64,000 nt of DNA from Deltaproteobacteria bacterium (GTDB lineage: Bacteria > UBA10199 > DSSB01 > JACPFA01), in assembly GCA_016183235.1 (NCBI GenBank), contig JACPFA010000024.1, positions 1 through 64,000 of the forward strand. Direction: 5' to 3'. Positions 16,334 through 25,455 of this stretch are shown in pieces. The translations under genes were made by a program, and so were the position numbers. Numbering within the stretch: position 1 is the first letter of the stretch; each line of letters starts with the position of its first letter. The notes under the pieces are model-generated. The model was not told the origin of the DNA and made no database searches. It saw only the letters and a list, made by a program, of their open reading frames with translations.

Positions 16334-17775
16334 AAACCCCCACCGATTAAATGCGCCGCGGCTTGCAAAAAAGAAATCATAGGGGCTGGCAGGTAAAGGC
16401 CAAAAACCAAGACCAAGAGGGCTAGCAAGATGGGCGGGAAAAAGATCAGTCGCGAAGAGGATTCATGACGAAAGGAAAGTTGTTGCCGCTCCCCTTGTAC
16501 CATTCGCAAAACAATCCTCGACATTGAAACAAAGATGATTCCCAAAAACAAAAGATAAAAAAAGCTCGACAGCCAATAACCTTGGTTAAGCCCGCCACGC
16601 AGGATTAAAAATTCACTAATGAAGGGGCTAAACGGCGGAGAGCCTGCAATGGCAAGGCCCCCAATTAAAAAAAGCCAACCCGATTCAGGCACGGTTTTCA
16701 AAAGGCCACGCACCTCGAAGGCATTTTTGGTGCGATAAGCAATCAAAATTTGTCCGGCGGTTAAAAATAGCAAACCCTTGGTAAGGGAATGATTGATCAC
16801 ATGCAAGAGCGTGCCAAACTGAACGCCCCACCCTACCCCCAAAGCCATGATCCCCATGTGTTCAACGCTCGAATAGGCGAGCATTCGTTTATAATCGCGT
16901 TGCCCGGTAATAAAAACCGCTGCGACAAAAAGCGAAATCAAGCCAAAGCAAACTAAAAGTTTTTGCGCAAAATCGCTCAACCCTGCTGCCATTAAAACTT
17001 GGTAAAAACGCAAAATCCCCAGAAAGGCGCAATTAAGCAAGGCCCCGGATAATAGTGCTGAAACTTGGGATGGAGCCTCGCTGTGGGCATCGGGCAGCCA
17101 GTTGTGAAGTGGGGCTAATCCCATTTTGGTGCCAAACCCAACCAAGATGAGAATGAATCCAATCCGCAACCAGCGATGATCTAATGAAGCGGCGTTGGCT
17201 ATGAAGGTTGAAAAAGAAAGATCGGTTACACTTCCCTTGCCAGAAGCAATCACAAAGAAAATCCCCAAGAGCGCAATGGCTATGCCCACCGAACACATGA
17301 GTAGGTACTTCCATGCCGCTTCTAGCGCCTGATGATGGCGATGATAATAAATGAGCGGTGCCGAGGCAATCGTTGTGCCCTCAATGGCAATCCAAAGCAC
17401 CCCGACTTGTGAAGCTAGCGTAGCCAGCGTCATAGCCGCTAGAAAAAAAAGCATGCAAGGCACATAGAGGTGGCTGACCCCTTCTTCGGTATATTTTTCA
17501 CGTTCATGCTGAAAATAACCAAGGCTATAAATAGCCACTAAGAAAAAAAGTAGACTGATGATAGTTAAAAAAAGTAGGCCCAACGCATCGATCTGAATAA
17601 ACCCTTGTAGCAAATTTTCGGTTGATCGAAGGTGAAGGGAAATAACGCCTCCGAAATGAAAAACCGCCCCTACGACAAGAAAAAACCGCCTTAGCCTTCG
17701 CTTCGCTTCTCCTCGAATGAAGAGCGTCAACAGTCCTAACAATATTGGCAAAGCCACCAGGGCAACGGGCATCAT
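16330..17775 (-). CDS. hyfF: HyfF/NuoN-like antiporter-type membrane subunit
   Basis: A 481-residue polytopic protein of the proton-translocating NuoL/M/N and Mrp antiporter family. Marks are WIAIEGTTIASAPLIYYHRH, GFGTKMGLAPLHNWLPDAHSE (shortened: KMGLAPLHNWLPDAH), MLAYSSVEHMGIM and HVINHSLTKGLLFL. These carry the conserved Glu, Lys and His residues of the ion path. It sits between hyfE-like and hyfG-like genes with no gap to the former and a 4-base overlap with the latter. Expected role: ion pumping driven by the soluble arm. Confidence 0.88.
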   Translation of the reverse strand: MMPVALVALPILLGLLTLFIRGEAKRRLRRFFLVVGAVFHFGGVISLHLRSTENLLQGFIQIDALGLLFLTIISLLFFLVAIYSLGYFQHEREKYTEEGVSHLYVPCMLFFLAAMTLATLASQVGVLWIAIEGTTIASAPLIYYHRHHQALEAAWKYLLMCSVGIAIALLGIFFVIASGKGSVTDLSFSTFIANAASLDHRWLRIGFILILVGFGTKMGLAPLHNWLPDAHSEAPSQVSALLSGALLNCAFLGILRFYQVLMAAGLSDFAQKLLVCFGLISLFVAAVFITGQRDYKRMLAYSSVEHMGIMALGVGWGVQFGTLLHVINHSLTKGLLFLTAGQILIAYRTKNAFEVRGLLKTVPESGWLFLIGGLAIAGSPPFSPFISEFLILRGGLNQGYWLSSFFYLLFLGIIFVSMSRIVLRMVQGERQQLSFRHESSSRLIFFPPILLALLVLVFGLYLPAPMISFLQAAAHLIGGGL

Positions 17776-18405
17776 TTAACTGTCCTTCAAAGAAGTTAGC
17801 AACGTCGTGTCGATATGATCAAAGGTTCGGTTGATGTGGTAGATCATGATCCCCATGACAAACACACCCACCAGGAGATCGAGCAAAACTCCCATTTCAA
17901 CAGTGATTGGAAATTCTTTAACCAGTGTCATTCCAAAAAGAAAAACCCCATTTTCTAAAACTAAAAAACCAATCACTTGAGTCACCGCCTTTTTGCGACT
18001 CACCAGCAGTAGAAACCCTAACAGCACCATGGATAGAGCCGCGGGAACAATCAGAGGGGTGTTAGCACCCGGCAGCCTAGAGAACACCCCTGAAAAAGCA
18101 ATCACCACCACGAGACCCCCGGCCAATAGCGATAAATGCAGGCTCACCGTGGGTTCTATTTCTTCGCGAATAGAAGCCTCGCGCATGGAGCGAAACAACA
18201 TAAAGGGAATTAATATAGCCTTGATGAGAAAAGTCCCTACGAATAATCCCAAGCTATGTGGGTCAACTAACGACCCACGAACCACCATGGGAAGTAGTGA
18301 AAGCAACGCCCCTTGCATCGCTGCTGCTCGAATACAAGAAGTAATTCTTCCCGAACCAAGAATAAAAAATGTGGAAAAGATGATCCCTATCAAAAGCCAT
18401 TCCAT
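17776..18405 (-). CDS. hyfE: HyfE-like membrane subunit
   Basis: A 209-residue very hydrophobic protein with about six transmembrane helices, corresponding to HyfE (the NuoK-related subunit of Hyf/Ehr complexes). QVIGFLVLENGVFLFGMTL near residue 145 contains the membrane glutamate conserved in this family. Its last codon directly abuts the start of the hyfF-like gene, and it starts 5 bases after the hyfC-like stop. It should form part of the ion-conducting arm. Confidence 0.85.
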   Translation of the reverse strand: MEWLLIGIIFSTFFILGSGRITSCIRAAAMQGALLSLLPMVVRGSLVDPHSLGLFVGTFLIKAILIPFMLFRSMREASIREEIEPTVSLHLSLLAGGLVVVIAFSGVFSRLPGANTPLIVPAALSMVLLGFLLLVSRKKAVTQVIGFLVLENGVFLFGMTLVKEFPITVEMGVLLDLLVGVFVMGIMIYHINRTFDHIDTTLLTSLKDS

Positions 18406-18410
18406 AAAAC

Positions 18411-19331
18411 TTAACCCTTTCCCATAAGAATGATGACCAGGGCAAAAGCGGTGGCCACAAAATTGGCAATCAATAGTTGTGGAATTTTAATAAGACGCAA
18501 ACGAGCGTTGGCCGACTCCACCACGCCAATCAAAATGGCCACGCCCGTCATTTTCAAAACTGAACTGCCAAGTGCTAGCCAAAAAGAAGTTTCAGTGGGA
18601 GGCCAGAAGAGAGAGGTCAGCAACGCTATAAATAAGAACAGTTTCATCGCCGCCCCGTGGAGGATGAGTCCTAAATCGGGGCCACTGTAATCTAAAATCA
18701 TCACTTCATGAATCATGGTAAGTTCTAAATGAGTGGTGGGATCATCAATCGGCATGCGTGAATTTTCAGTTAGCAAGATTAAGAAAAAAGCCCCGGCTAA
18801 AATTAAATAGGCTGGTGCCCAAAGGAAGTGATTTTTTGCCCACGCCAGCATACCACTTAATGAAGTCGAGTGCGTCATGGCGACTAACGAGACCACTATC
18901 AAGAAGAATGCGAGCTCGGTGAGGGCGGCAAAAGTGGCTTCGCGGGCAGCGCCCATGCCTTCAAAGCTTGAACCCACATCCATCGCTGCCAAGATGGTAA
19001 AAAATCGCCCCACTCCAAAAAGATAAGCCAAGAGAATGAAGTCGCCTTCAAAATGAATGGGGCTTGCCCCCACAACGGGCACCAACAGGCCACCCAAGAG
19101 AATGACAGAAAAAATAATCGGTGCTGCCATCCGAAGCACATAGGAAGCAGACCGGCTGTAGACCACGCCCTTGCTCCATAATTTATATAAGTCATAATAA
19201 ACTTGAAAAAGGGGTGGCCCCTTACGACCGGCAAAACAAGCCTTGGTTTTGGCAATCACCCCAAGAAAAAAAGGTGGCAAAAAAAGCAGCAGAAAAAAAT
19301 GAACGGCCCAGGTGTAAATTTTAAATTCCAA
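18411..19331 (-). CDS. hyfC: HyfC/NuoH-like membrane subunit
   Basis: A 306-residue NuoH/HycD/HyfC family protein with about eight helices. The family-specific segments are AKTKACFAGRKGPPLFQVYYD (shortened here to AGRKGPPLFQVYYDLYKLW) near the start and ENSRMPIDDPTTHLELTMIH at about 188-207. NuoH-type subunits anchor the hydrophilic arm and form the quinone-site entry in complex I. The gene overlaps the upstream hyfB-like gene by 11 bases, indicating tight translational coupling. Confidence 0.9.
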   Translation of the reverse strand: MEFKIYTWAVHFFLLLFLPPFFLGVIAKTKACFAGRKGPPLFQVYYDLYKLWSKGVVYSRSASYVLRMAAPIIFSVILLGGLLVPVVGASPIHFEGDFILLAYLFGVGRFFTILAAMDVGSSFEGMGAAREATFAALTELAFFLIVVSLVAMTHSTSLSGMLAWAKNHFLWAPAYLILAGAFFLILLTENSRMPIDDPTTHLELTMIHEVMILDYSGPDLGLILHGAAMKLFLFIALLTSLFWPPTETSFWLALGSSVLKMTGVAILIGVVESANARLRLIKIPQLLIANFVATAFALVIILMGKG

Positions 19332-21297
19332 ACCACACCTCCCAGAAAAATAGCAAAAGCAAAACCATAAAAATGAGCCCCAGGTGCCACTGAATTCTCG
19401 TTGGTTGCACCTTGCGCGTCATGGCAAATAGATTCGCAACGCTGGCAAAGAGAGGCCTAAACAAATTAGCTTCGGCACGATCTTCACTATATTCTGAAAA
19501 CTGCGCTGTGGCTGGGAAAAGCGCGGTTGGTTTTTTGATATTCCAATCGAGCTTGAGTAAGCCACGGAAAATAACCGCGAGTGATTCGGCAAAAGAAGAA
19601 GCTGAATATTGCATCCGTGGTGAGGGAGCACGGTAGCCACAATCCCAGGTGACACTTTGTTTTTCTCCAAGCTTAACAATGCGAAACCGATGCAGCAAAA
19701 TCAACCCGGCACAAAAGATGAGTAAAATAAAACCTAGGCTGCCGATGAATCGCAAAGAAAGAAATATATTAGCCGTTGGGTCTGGTAAAATAAACGCATG
19801 ATAGGGTTGAAGAGTCGCAATAATCCAAGGCCAAACGGCTTGTGGAAAAATCGCAATACTAAGGGAGATAGCAGCCAAGCCTATTAATGGAAACGTATGT
19901 GTCCAGGAAGATTTTTTCCTTTCATAGAGTGTTTGGTCACGTGGCTCACCTAAAAGCGCCACTCCGATCACTTTAGTAAAGGCAGCTAAAATAAGCCCAC
20001 CCGTCAATGCAATGCCAACAATCCCAGCAATCGATAGAAAGATTGAAAAACCAGTAAAACTTTGAATGCCGTGAAACAAGCCCTGATAAAGTAACCATTC
20101 GCTGATAAACCCATTCAAGGGTGGCAAACCAACGATCCCCAAAGCAGCAAAGATAAACAAGCCCCCGGTGGTGGGAATTATTTTAATCAGCCCACCCATA
20201 CGTTCTAAAATTCGGGTGTGGGTGACATGCACGATAATGCCGGCGCCTAAAAAAAGCCCTCCCTTCAGCAAGGCATGGTTCCACACATGCAAGAGGGCAC
20301 CCCCAAATCCTAGCAACGTTGTTATCGATTCTTGACGGGTGACTCCGATAAGGCCTAAACCTATGCCCATCACGATGATGCCAATATTTTCGACGCTCGA
20401 ATAGGCCAAAAGTTTTTTAAGATCCTTTTGAACCAGCGCATAGAGAGCCCCCAGCACAGACGACAAAATACCTAAGCCCAACAAAACTTCTCCCCACCAT
20501 AATGGAGGTGCACCTAAAAATGTTAAAGCCCGCAAGATTCCATAAATGCCGGTTTTGATCATCACCGCCGACATAAGAGCCGAGATATAACTCGGCGCTG
20601 CGGGGTGAGCATGGGGGAGCCAAACATGAAAAGGAAAAATACCGGCCTTGGTGCCAAAGCCAACGACAGCCAAGAGAAATAAAACACCCGCCAAGCGTGG
20701 AGACAATGCCCCGAAGCTAGCGAAATCGTAAAATGAAAAGGACCCCACTTGCTTAAAGAGCAAAACGAAAAAGGCCATCAGTAAAGCTGTAGCAAGATGC
20801 GTCGCAATAAGATAAATCCATCCGGCATGGCGTACCTCGCGGATTTCATGTTCGGAGGTTACCAGAAAAAAAGAAGCAAGCGACATGACCTCCCAACAAA
20901 TCAGAAAAAAGAAGCCATCGCGCGCCATCACCACAGCCGCCATAGCGAGAATGAGCAAAGGGAAAAAAGGCAAACTGCCAAACAAAGTGTTTTGGCCCTT
21001 AAGATAGCCTAAACTATAAAGGGCAATAACCCCTGAGAGCACAAAAATAGCGATTAGAAAAAATGCACTCAACGGGTCGACACCAAGAGAAATGTTCAAG
21101 CTGGGAATAGGTGCACCAAAGTTTTGCGCCAACGACCTTCCGCTCGCCAACACCTGAATCGATGGGATCAACCCAAGCACTGACCCCACGAAAACCCCGC
21201 CACAACAACACCGCCGCTTGGCATCTTGATTTTTCAATAAACTCACCAGAACGGCAGCCATGAAAAAACACCCAAAGGATGTTAGCAAAAAAATCAT
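19321..21297 (-). CDS. hyfB: HyfB/NuoL-like antiporter-type membrane subunit
   Basis: A 658-residue proton-translocating antiporter-like subunit. Conserved parts are CWEVMSLASFFLVTSEHE, GFGTKAGIFPFHVWLPHAHP, LLAYSSVENIGIIVMG, HVWNHALLKGGLFLGAG and GLPPLNGFISEWLLYQG. The C-terminal extension (about 530-658) contains WDCGYRAPSPRMQYSASSFAE, shortened to CGYRAPSPRMQYSASSF, which is usual for HyfB. It overlaps the regulator gene by 4 bases (ATGA), so the regulator is the first gene of the same transcript. Confidence 0.9.
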   Translation of the reverse strand: MIFLLTSFGCFFMAAVLVSLLKNQDAKRRCCCGGVFVGSVLGLIPSIQVLASGRSLAQNFGAPIPSLNISLGVDPLSAFFLIAIFVLSGVIALYSLGYLKGQNTLFGSLPFFPLLILAMAAVVMARDGFFFLICWEVMSLASFFLVTSEHEIREVRHAGWIYLIATHLATALLMAFFVLLFKQVGSFSFYDFASFGALSPRLAGVLFLLAVVGFGTKAGIFPFHVWLPHAHPAAPSYISALMSAVMIKTGIYGILRALTFLGAPPLWWGEVLLGLGILSSVLGALYALVQKDLKKLLAYSSVENIGIIVMGIGLGLIGVTRQESITTLLGFGGALLHVWNHALLKGGLFLGAGIIVHVTHTRILERMGGLIKIIPTTGGLFIFAALGIVGLPPLNGFISEWLLYQGLFHGIQSFTGFSIFLSIAGIVGIALTGGLILAAFTKVIGVALLGEPRDQTLYERKKSSWTHTFPLIGLAAISLSIAIFPQAVWPWIIATLQPYHAFILPDPTANIFLSLRFIGSLGFILLIFCAGLILLHRFRIVKLGEKQSVTWDCGYRAPSPRMQYSASSFAESLAVIFRGLLKLDWNIKKPTALFPATAQFSEYSEDRAEANLFRPLFASVANLFAMTRKVQPTRIQWHLGLIFMVLLLLFFWEVWFGI

Positions 21298-21977
21298 GAT
21301 TTCCCCTGCCCTTCTAGGCCTCGTTCAATCAAGCAGATTTTTTCTAGCAGTGGTTCTTTCGTTTCGCGCCGAATCAGCATGTCAACCAATAACGGATCAC
21401 GTAGCAGATAAGCAACCCTGGCTAATAATTGCAAATGACCGCTAATGGTGGTGGAGAGCAGTAGAAAAAAAGTGTGCACCGGTTTGCCATCGATGGCATC
21501 AAAATCAATAGGATTGGTTAGAAAGCAAATCGATAAAGAGGGTTTGGTGATGGGTAAAACAATGGGATCCCGCACGTGGGGAATGGCCATGCCTTCGCCC
21601 ACTCCGGTGGAGGCCAAAGTTTCACGGGCCAACAGCAGTTCAACTAATTCATTGGCTTTAAAAGATACTGGCAACTTAACCAATTGAGCTAAGGCAGCAA
21701 AGGCTTCGGCTTTGGTTTTGCCTGGAACTCCATAATAAATCCCCCCCTCTGAGAGCGCATTAACGAGCGACACTTCAGACAAAGCCTGCTTATCTTCCAA
21801 AATGTCTAAGGGGATTTTTAAACCGCTCGCTCGTGCCCATTCTAAGAGCATAGTACGGCTGATGCGGTACTGATCTTGAATCTTATGGGCGGCCAAGCCC
21901 TTTTCTTTAATCCAACGATAAACCGTTTTTTCAGATACCTGAAATAACCGAACTACATCGCGTACGGTTAGATCCAT
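21294..21977 (-). CDS. HTH-PTS EIIA fusion regulator heading the Ehr operon
   Basis: A 227-residue protein. Residues 3-50 are an excisionase/MerR-like helix-turn-helix (LTVRDVVRLFQVSEKTVYRW). Residues about 75-220 are a PTS EIIA domain of the nitrogen/fructose type with the phosphorylatable histidine in GVGEGMAIPHVRDP (H134). RBS GGAGA precedes the ATG. It shares a 4-base overlap with the hyfB-like gene. The combination suggests that a PTS phosphorelay signal of carbon or nitrogen state controls the Ehr complex, either as DNA-binding regulator or by protein contact. That link is inferred from operon position. Confidence 0.8.
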   Translation of the reverse strand: MDLTVRDVVRLFQVSEKTVYRWIKEKGLAAHKIQDQYRISRTMLLEWARASGLKIPLDILEDKQALSEVSLVNALSEGGIYYGVPGKTKAEAFAALAQLVKLPVSFKANELVELLLARETLASTGVGEGMAIPHVRDPIVLPITKPSLSICFLTNPIDFDAIDGKPVHTFFLLLSTTISGHLQLLARVAYLLRDPLLVDMLIRRETKEPLLEKICLIERGLEGQGKS

Positions 21978-22136
21978 AAATTCAATTCTCCAGAGAACAA
22001 TGGGCGCCTATTTACACTTTCTTGAATCGATCCGTCAAGAGGGTAGCAATGGAGCAAGTAAGGTTTTAGACAAAAAGTTTGTAGAAAAGTTAATTATAAA
22101 GTAGACAGTAAGCAATCAATTTCGCTGGCTTAACAG

Positions 22137-22649
22137 ATGAAACACAAATTTATTTATCTTATTTTATTATTTGTTTTGTTTGAATTGACGCAGTGCTTTT
22201 CTAACCCTTTCTCTAAAATCGGCGAGCCAAAGAAAACCTTTCATGGTATTTTGACAATTCCCAATATTGAACAACAAGAGATCATTATTGGGATTCTTAA
22301 AAAGAGGCTCAGCGCTAGCAAACTAAAACTATCTCGAATAACACCCTTAAGCCAAAACCAATTGGATGTTCAAATTTTAAATGTTACATCTTTAGAAAAT
22401 ATCCCGATGTTATTAACGGAGATAGGCCATCTTGATTTTTATTTGGAATTAGACCCTTCCCAAAAAATGGCCCTTACTCCCATTTTTAAAAAATTAAATT
22501 TAGATTCCTTCTTCATGAGCGACATGGGACAAAATAAACGCTTCAGCCTTAAAACCCAAGAGGCAAAATCTTTGTGCCAAACATTAAATTCCGAAGAGGC
22601 GATCACGCGGTATCCACTTCCCGTGTCTTTGAAACTTGACCTATATTAA
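22137..22649 (+). CDS. lipoprotein resembling the SecD P1 head
   Basis: A 170-residue predicted lipoprotein (signal ending FELTQCFSN). A domain reads IIIGILKKRLSASKLK, then QNQLDVQILNVTSLENI and IGHLDFYLE. This follows the order seen in the SecD periplasmic P1 region (repeat start LRxRV, then VxLPG, then a LEF strand). The match is weak and by eye only. No membrane channel part of SecD is present, so it would be a free-standing head domain. It is followed after 14 bases by a membrane protein gene. Confidence 0.45.
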   Translation: MKHKFIYLILLFVLFELTQCFSNPFSKIGEPKKTFHGILTIPNIEQQEIIIGILKKRLSASKLKLSRITPLSQNQLDVQILNVTSLENIPMLLTEIGHLDFYLELDPSQKMALTPIFKKLNLDSFFMSDMGQNKRFSLKTQEAKSLCQTLNSEEAITRYPLPVSLKLDLY

Positions 22650-22663
22650 TTTAAGGGTTTGCA

Positions 22664-23086
22664 ATGACAACATCTAAAATAAATGCGCTTCTCTTATTCC
22701 TTATCTTATTAGACATGACCCTCGCTTTCACCGCTTATTGTCTTCCACAATTTTGGTTTACCCTTTTTCATGGTACACCCTATGTGGATCCCCAGGGTTT
22801 GCTACGAAGGACTGCCGGCAATTGGCTCGCCTTTGCACTCCTGCAAATCCTCGCTTACCTTCGATGGAAAAACCAACCCTATTGGCTGGTTTTAGTCGCT
22901 GGAGTACGTCTTAGTGATATTTTTACCGATTGGTCGTATCTTTACTTTGCTCAAAACTTAACGTGTTTTGGCGGTTTTAGTCTTTTTATTGCATCACCTG
23001 CAAATTTATACTTTGGATGGTTTTTGCTGAAAGGTTCGAAAATCCTTGGAAGACCCACGGGAGAGAGAAGGAAGCAAGCGGGCTGA
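22664..23086 (+). CDS. four-helix membrane protein of unknown function
   Basis: A 140-residue inner-membrane protein with four likely helices (about 7-26, 48-65, 71-90, 104-125). Motifs that could be conserved are RRTAGNWLAFALLQ and VRLSDIFTDWSYL. Its 3' end overlaps the convergent P-type ATPase gene by 81 bases, and its basic tail (GRPTGERRKQAG) lies in that overlap. It is probably co-transcribed with the lipoprotein gene before it. No function recognised. Confidence 0.6.
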   Translation: MTTSKINALLLFLILLDMTLAFTAYCLPQFWFTLFHGTPYVDPQGLLRRTAGNWLAFALLQILAYLRWKNQPYWLVLVAGVRLSDIFTDWSYLYFAQNLTCFGGFSLFIASPANLYFGWFLLKGSKILGRPTGERRKQAG

Positions 23087-24886
23087 ATTGAGAATAAAAA
23101 CAAGCTCAGAACTCACGTGAATGAGGGCTGCAAGGATCGGGTTTAAAAAACCCAAGGCTGCCAAGACAACGCCCACGCCATCTACCAGCAAGGTGCCCAC
23201 AAAATTGGTCATAATAATTCGGTAACAGCGCTTCGCAATCTTCAACGTATCAACAAACTTAAGCAGATCATTGCCAAGTAAAATAACATGGGCACTCTCG
23301 CGCGCAATGTCGGCGCCCGAACCCATGGCAATGCCAACATTGGCCTGCATCAGAGCGGGTGCGTCGTTGATACCATCACCTAACATAGCTACCTTTTTTC
23401 CAACCTCCATACGAGACTTCACCCAATTCAATTTTTCCTCTGGCAAAAGTTCAGCACTCACTTCATCAACACCCAACTGCCTTGCAATACCTTCGGCAAT
23501 ATTCACTTGATCGCCCGTTAAAAGCGCCACTGCAAATCCCATGTGTTTCATTTGACTCACCGCGGTTGTGGCCTCAGGCCTTAACACGTCGGCCATGTGG
23601 ATGCCTCCCAGTAAGTGTCCACCTCGTGCCACCAACACCTCGGTTAGATGCCCTGGGGGAAAGGACAAACCCACAAGATCGACTCCATGGTCTACACATA
23701 ACGCCCGACTACCTACCAACACTTTCTGACCCTGTAACTCACACAGAATACCCTTCCCCGGAATGTAATGAAAACGCTCTGGCCTCTCATTTAACGTACC
23801 CGTCGTTTTGCCAACAATCGCTTTGGCCAATGGATGTTCAGAGAAATGCTCCACCATGGCAGCGGTTTGAAGAACCGTTTGTGAATCATACCCTGAGCAA
23901 GGCACAACATGGATCACCTCTGGCGCCCCAAGGGTCAAGGTACCCGTTTTGTCTAAGACAATGGTGTCCACTGCATTCAGCGCTTCCAAATAAATTCCGC
24001 CCTTAATAATGGCCCCTTGTCGCGCAGCCAGCCCAATCGCACCCAAGATGGCAAGCGGTGTACCCGCTGCAACGCCACAAGCCCCCATGACAATAATGAC
24101 CGAAATCGTGGCCCGAACATCGCGGGTTAAAAAGTAGGTCAGGGCTGCACACCCTAAGGCAAAGTAGACAAGATAGCTTGCCAATCGATCAGCTATTTTT
24201 TGAATAGGTGCACGAAGCTTCTCTGCACACTCCACGGCTTGAATGATTTTACCAAAGGCCGTGTCTTCGCCAATACCCGTGGCCTGCACCTCCAAAACCC
24301 CCGATTGATTCATGGTACCTGCAAATACCTTTGTGCCCGTTACCTTTTCAACAGGAAGTGATTCACCCGTAACCGTTGATTGATCTACAAAAGAATGTCC
24401 GCTCGTAACCACGCCATCTACCGGAATGCGCGAACCAGGTTTAATGACCACTCCATCGCCTATGAGGAGTTCAACCGCACGAATCTCGCTAATATGGCCG
24501 CCTCGAGCCACAACAGCCTGTTGAGGCAAATAATCAAGCAGCGACTGAATAGCTGCCCGCCCTTTTCCAACCGTTTTATGTTCCAGCACTTCAGCGATCA
24601 ACACGAAGAACACAATGACCAAGGCTGTTACAAATTCCCCAATACCCAAAGCTGCAACCAATGCTATGGTCATGGAAAGTTCCATGGTCATTTGTTTTTT
24701 CTTGAGGGAGGAAAAGGCTTCTTGGAAAATAGGATAACCACCCAGCAGAGTGGCCACAACCCCGACCAAACTAAACTGCGTGAAAGGCTCAAACCAATGA
24801 AACCAAACCGCTAAGATGGCAACACCCACCAATCCAATGCGAATCAACTCGGGCCATTCGGGATGAGAATGAAAGTCATCATGCAT
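23006..24886 (-). CDS. P1B-type metal-transporting ATPase with GAC in place of CPC
   Basis: A 626-residue heavy-metal P-type ATPase. It has the actuator motif TVTGESLPVEK, phosphorylation site DKTGTLT, SEHPLAKAIV (the P1B HP motif) and hinge GDGINDAPALMQ. The transmembrane metal motif normally reading CPC-x6-P is GACGVAAGTP here, so only the third position keeps cysteine. There is no HMA domain, but the N-terminus is His/Asp-rich (MHDDFHSHPE). Metal specificity cannot be assigned; Zn/Co/Ni or a minor subgroup are possible. It lies 8 bases upstream of nothing on its own strand except the thioredoxin gene start region, so its own promoter must overlap that gene's 3' end. Confidence 0.85.
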   Translation of the reverse strand: MHDDFHSHPEWPELIRIGLVGVAILAVWFHWFEPFTQFSLVGVVATLLGGYPIFQEAFSSLKKKQMTMELSMTIALVAALGIGEFVTALVIVFFVLIAEVLEHKTVGKGRAAIQSLLDYLPQQAVVARGGHISEIRAVELLIGDGVVIKPGSRIPVDGVVTSGHSFVDQSTVTGESLPVEKVTGTKVFAGTMNQSGVLEVQATGIGEDTAFGKIIQAVECAEKLRAPIQKIADRLASYLVYFALGCAALTYFLTRDVRATISVIIVMGACGVAAGTPLAILGAIGLAARQGAIIKGGIYLEALNAVDTIVLDKTGTLTLGAPEVIHVVPCSGYDSQTVLQTAAMVEHFSEHPLAKAIVGKTTGTLNERPERFHYIPGKGILCELQGQKVLVGSRALCVDHGVDLVGLSFPPGHLTEVLVARGGHLLGGIHMADVLRPEATTAVSQMKHMGFAVALLTGDQVNIAEGIARQLGVDEVSAELLPEEKLNWVKSRMEVGKKVAMLGDGINDAPALMQANVGIAMGSGADIARESAHVILLGNDLLKFVDTLKIAKRCYRIIMTNFVGTLLVDGVGVVLAALGFLNPILAALIHVSSELVFILNSARLLPSLSRGSSKDFRTFQQKPSKV

Positions 24887-24894
24887 AATTGAAA

Positions 24895-25455
24895 CTAGCG
24901 TAAAGTGGAAAGATATTGGCGCATCTCAGGGCCATCCCACTCAATGGCTCCTACAATTTTGCGAACCATATTTAAATTTTTGTCGATGATAATCGTTTCA
25001 GGCACTCGGATGATATTAAACTTTTCCTGCGAAATAACCATTTCTTTGTCCCAAACGATATGCACATTGGGGCCCTGTAACACCGCACTATAATCTTTTT
25101 CAAATTGGTTGAGAAATTTTTTTATTTCGTCGGTTGAAGTGTCATTGGAAATAGCCACCAGTTCTAAATCACCCCCAAATTCAAGGGCCAATTTCATTAA
25201 CGAAGGAAACTCTTGCAGACAAGGGCCACACCATGAGGCCCAAAAATTTAATAATATAATTTTGCCTTTTAGTTTTTCGAGTGAAAGCTGGCTATTATCT
25301 AATTGAGTAAAGGTTACGGTAGGGGCCGGGCGGTTCTGCCAATGCCACTTGGGAATTTGGGGTTCATGCGTATCTTCAACAATCACGCCGGTGTGGTAAA
25401 AACCCCAAACGACTACAATAACAAAAACTGAAAAGGTTATAATCCATTTCGCCAT
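24895..25455 (-). CDS. TlpA/ResA-like thiol-disulfide protein
   Basis: A 186-residue protein with one N-terminal membrane anchor (about 5-22) and a periplasmic thioredoxin fold. The active site is WASWCGPC (C76, C79). The later VPETIIID segment carries the cis-proline loop (RVPET). In Ccs systems such a protein keeps apocytochrome CxxCH thiols reduced before haem attachment. It overlaps the 3' end of ccsA by 19 bases, confirming that it belongs to this maturation operon. Confidence 0.88.
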   Translation of the reverse strand: MAKWIITFSVFVIVVVWGFYHTGVIVEDTHEPQIPKWHWQNRPAPTVTFTQLDNSQLSLEKLKGKIILLNFWASWCGPCLQEFPSLMKLALEFGGDLELVAISNDTSTDEIKKFLNQFEKDYSAVLQGPNVHIVWDKEMVISQEKFNIIRVPETIIIDKNLNMVRKIVGAIEWDGPEMRQYLSTLR

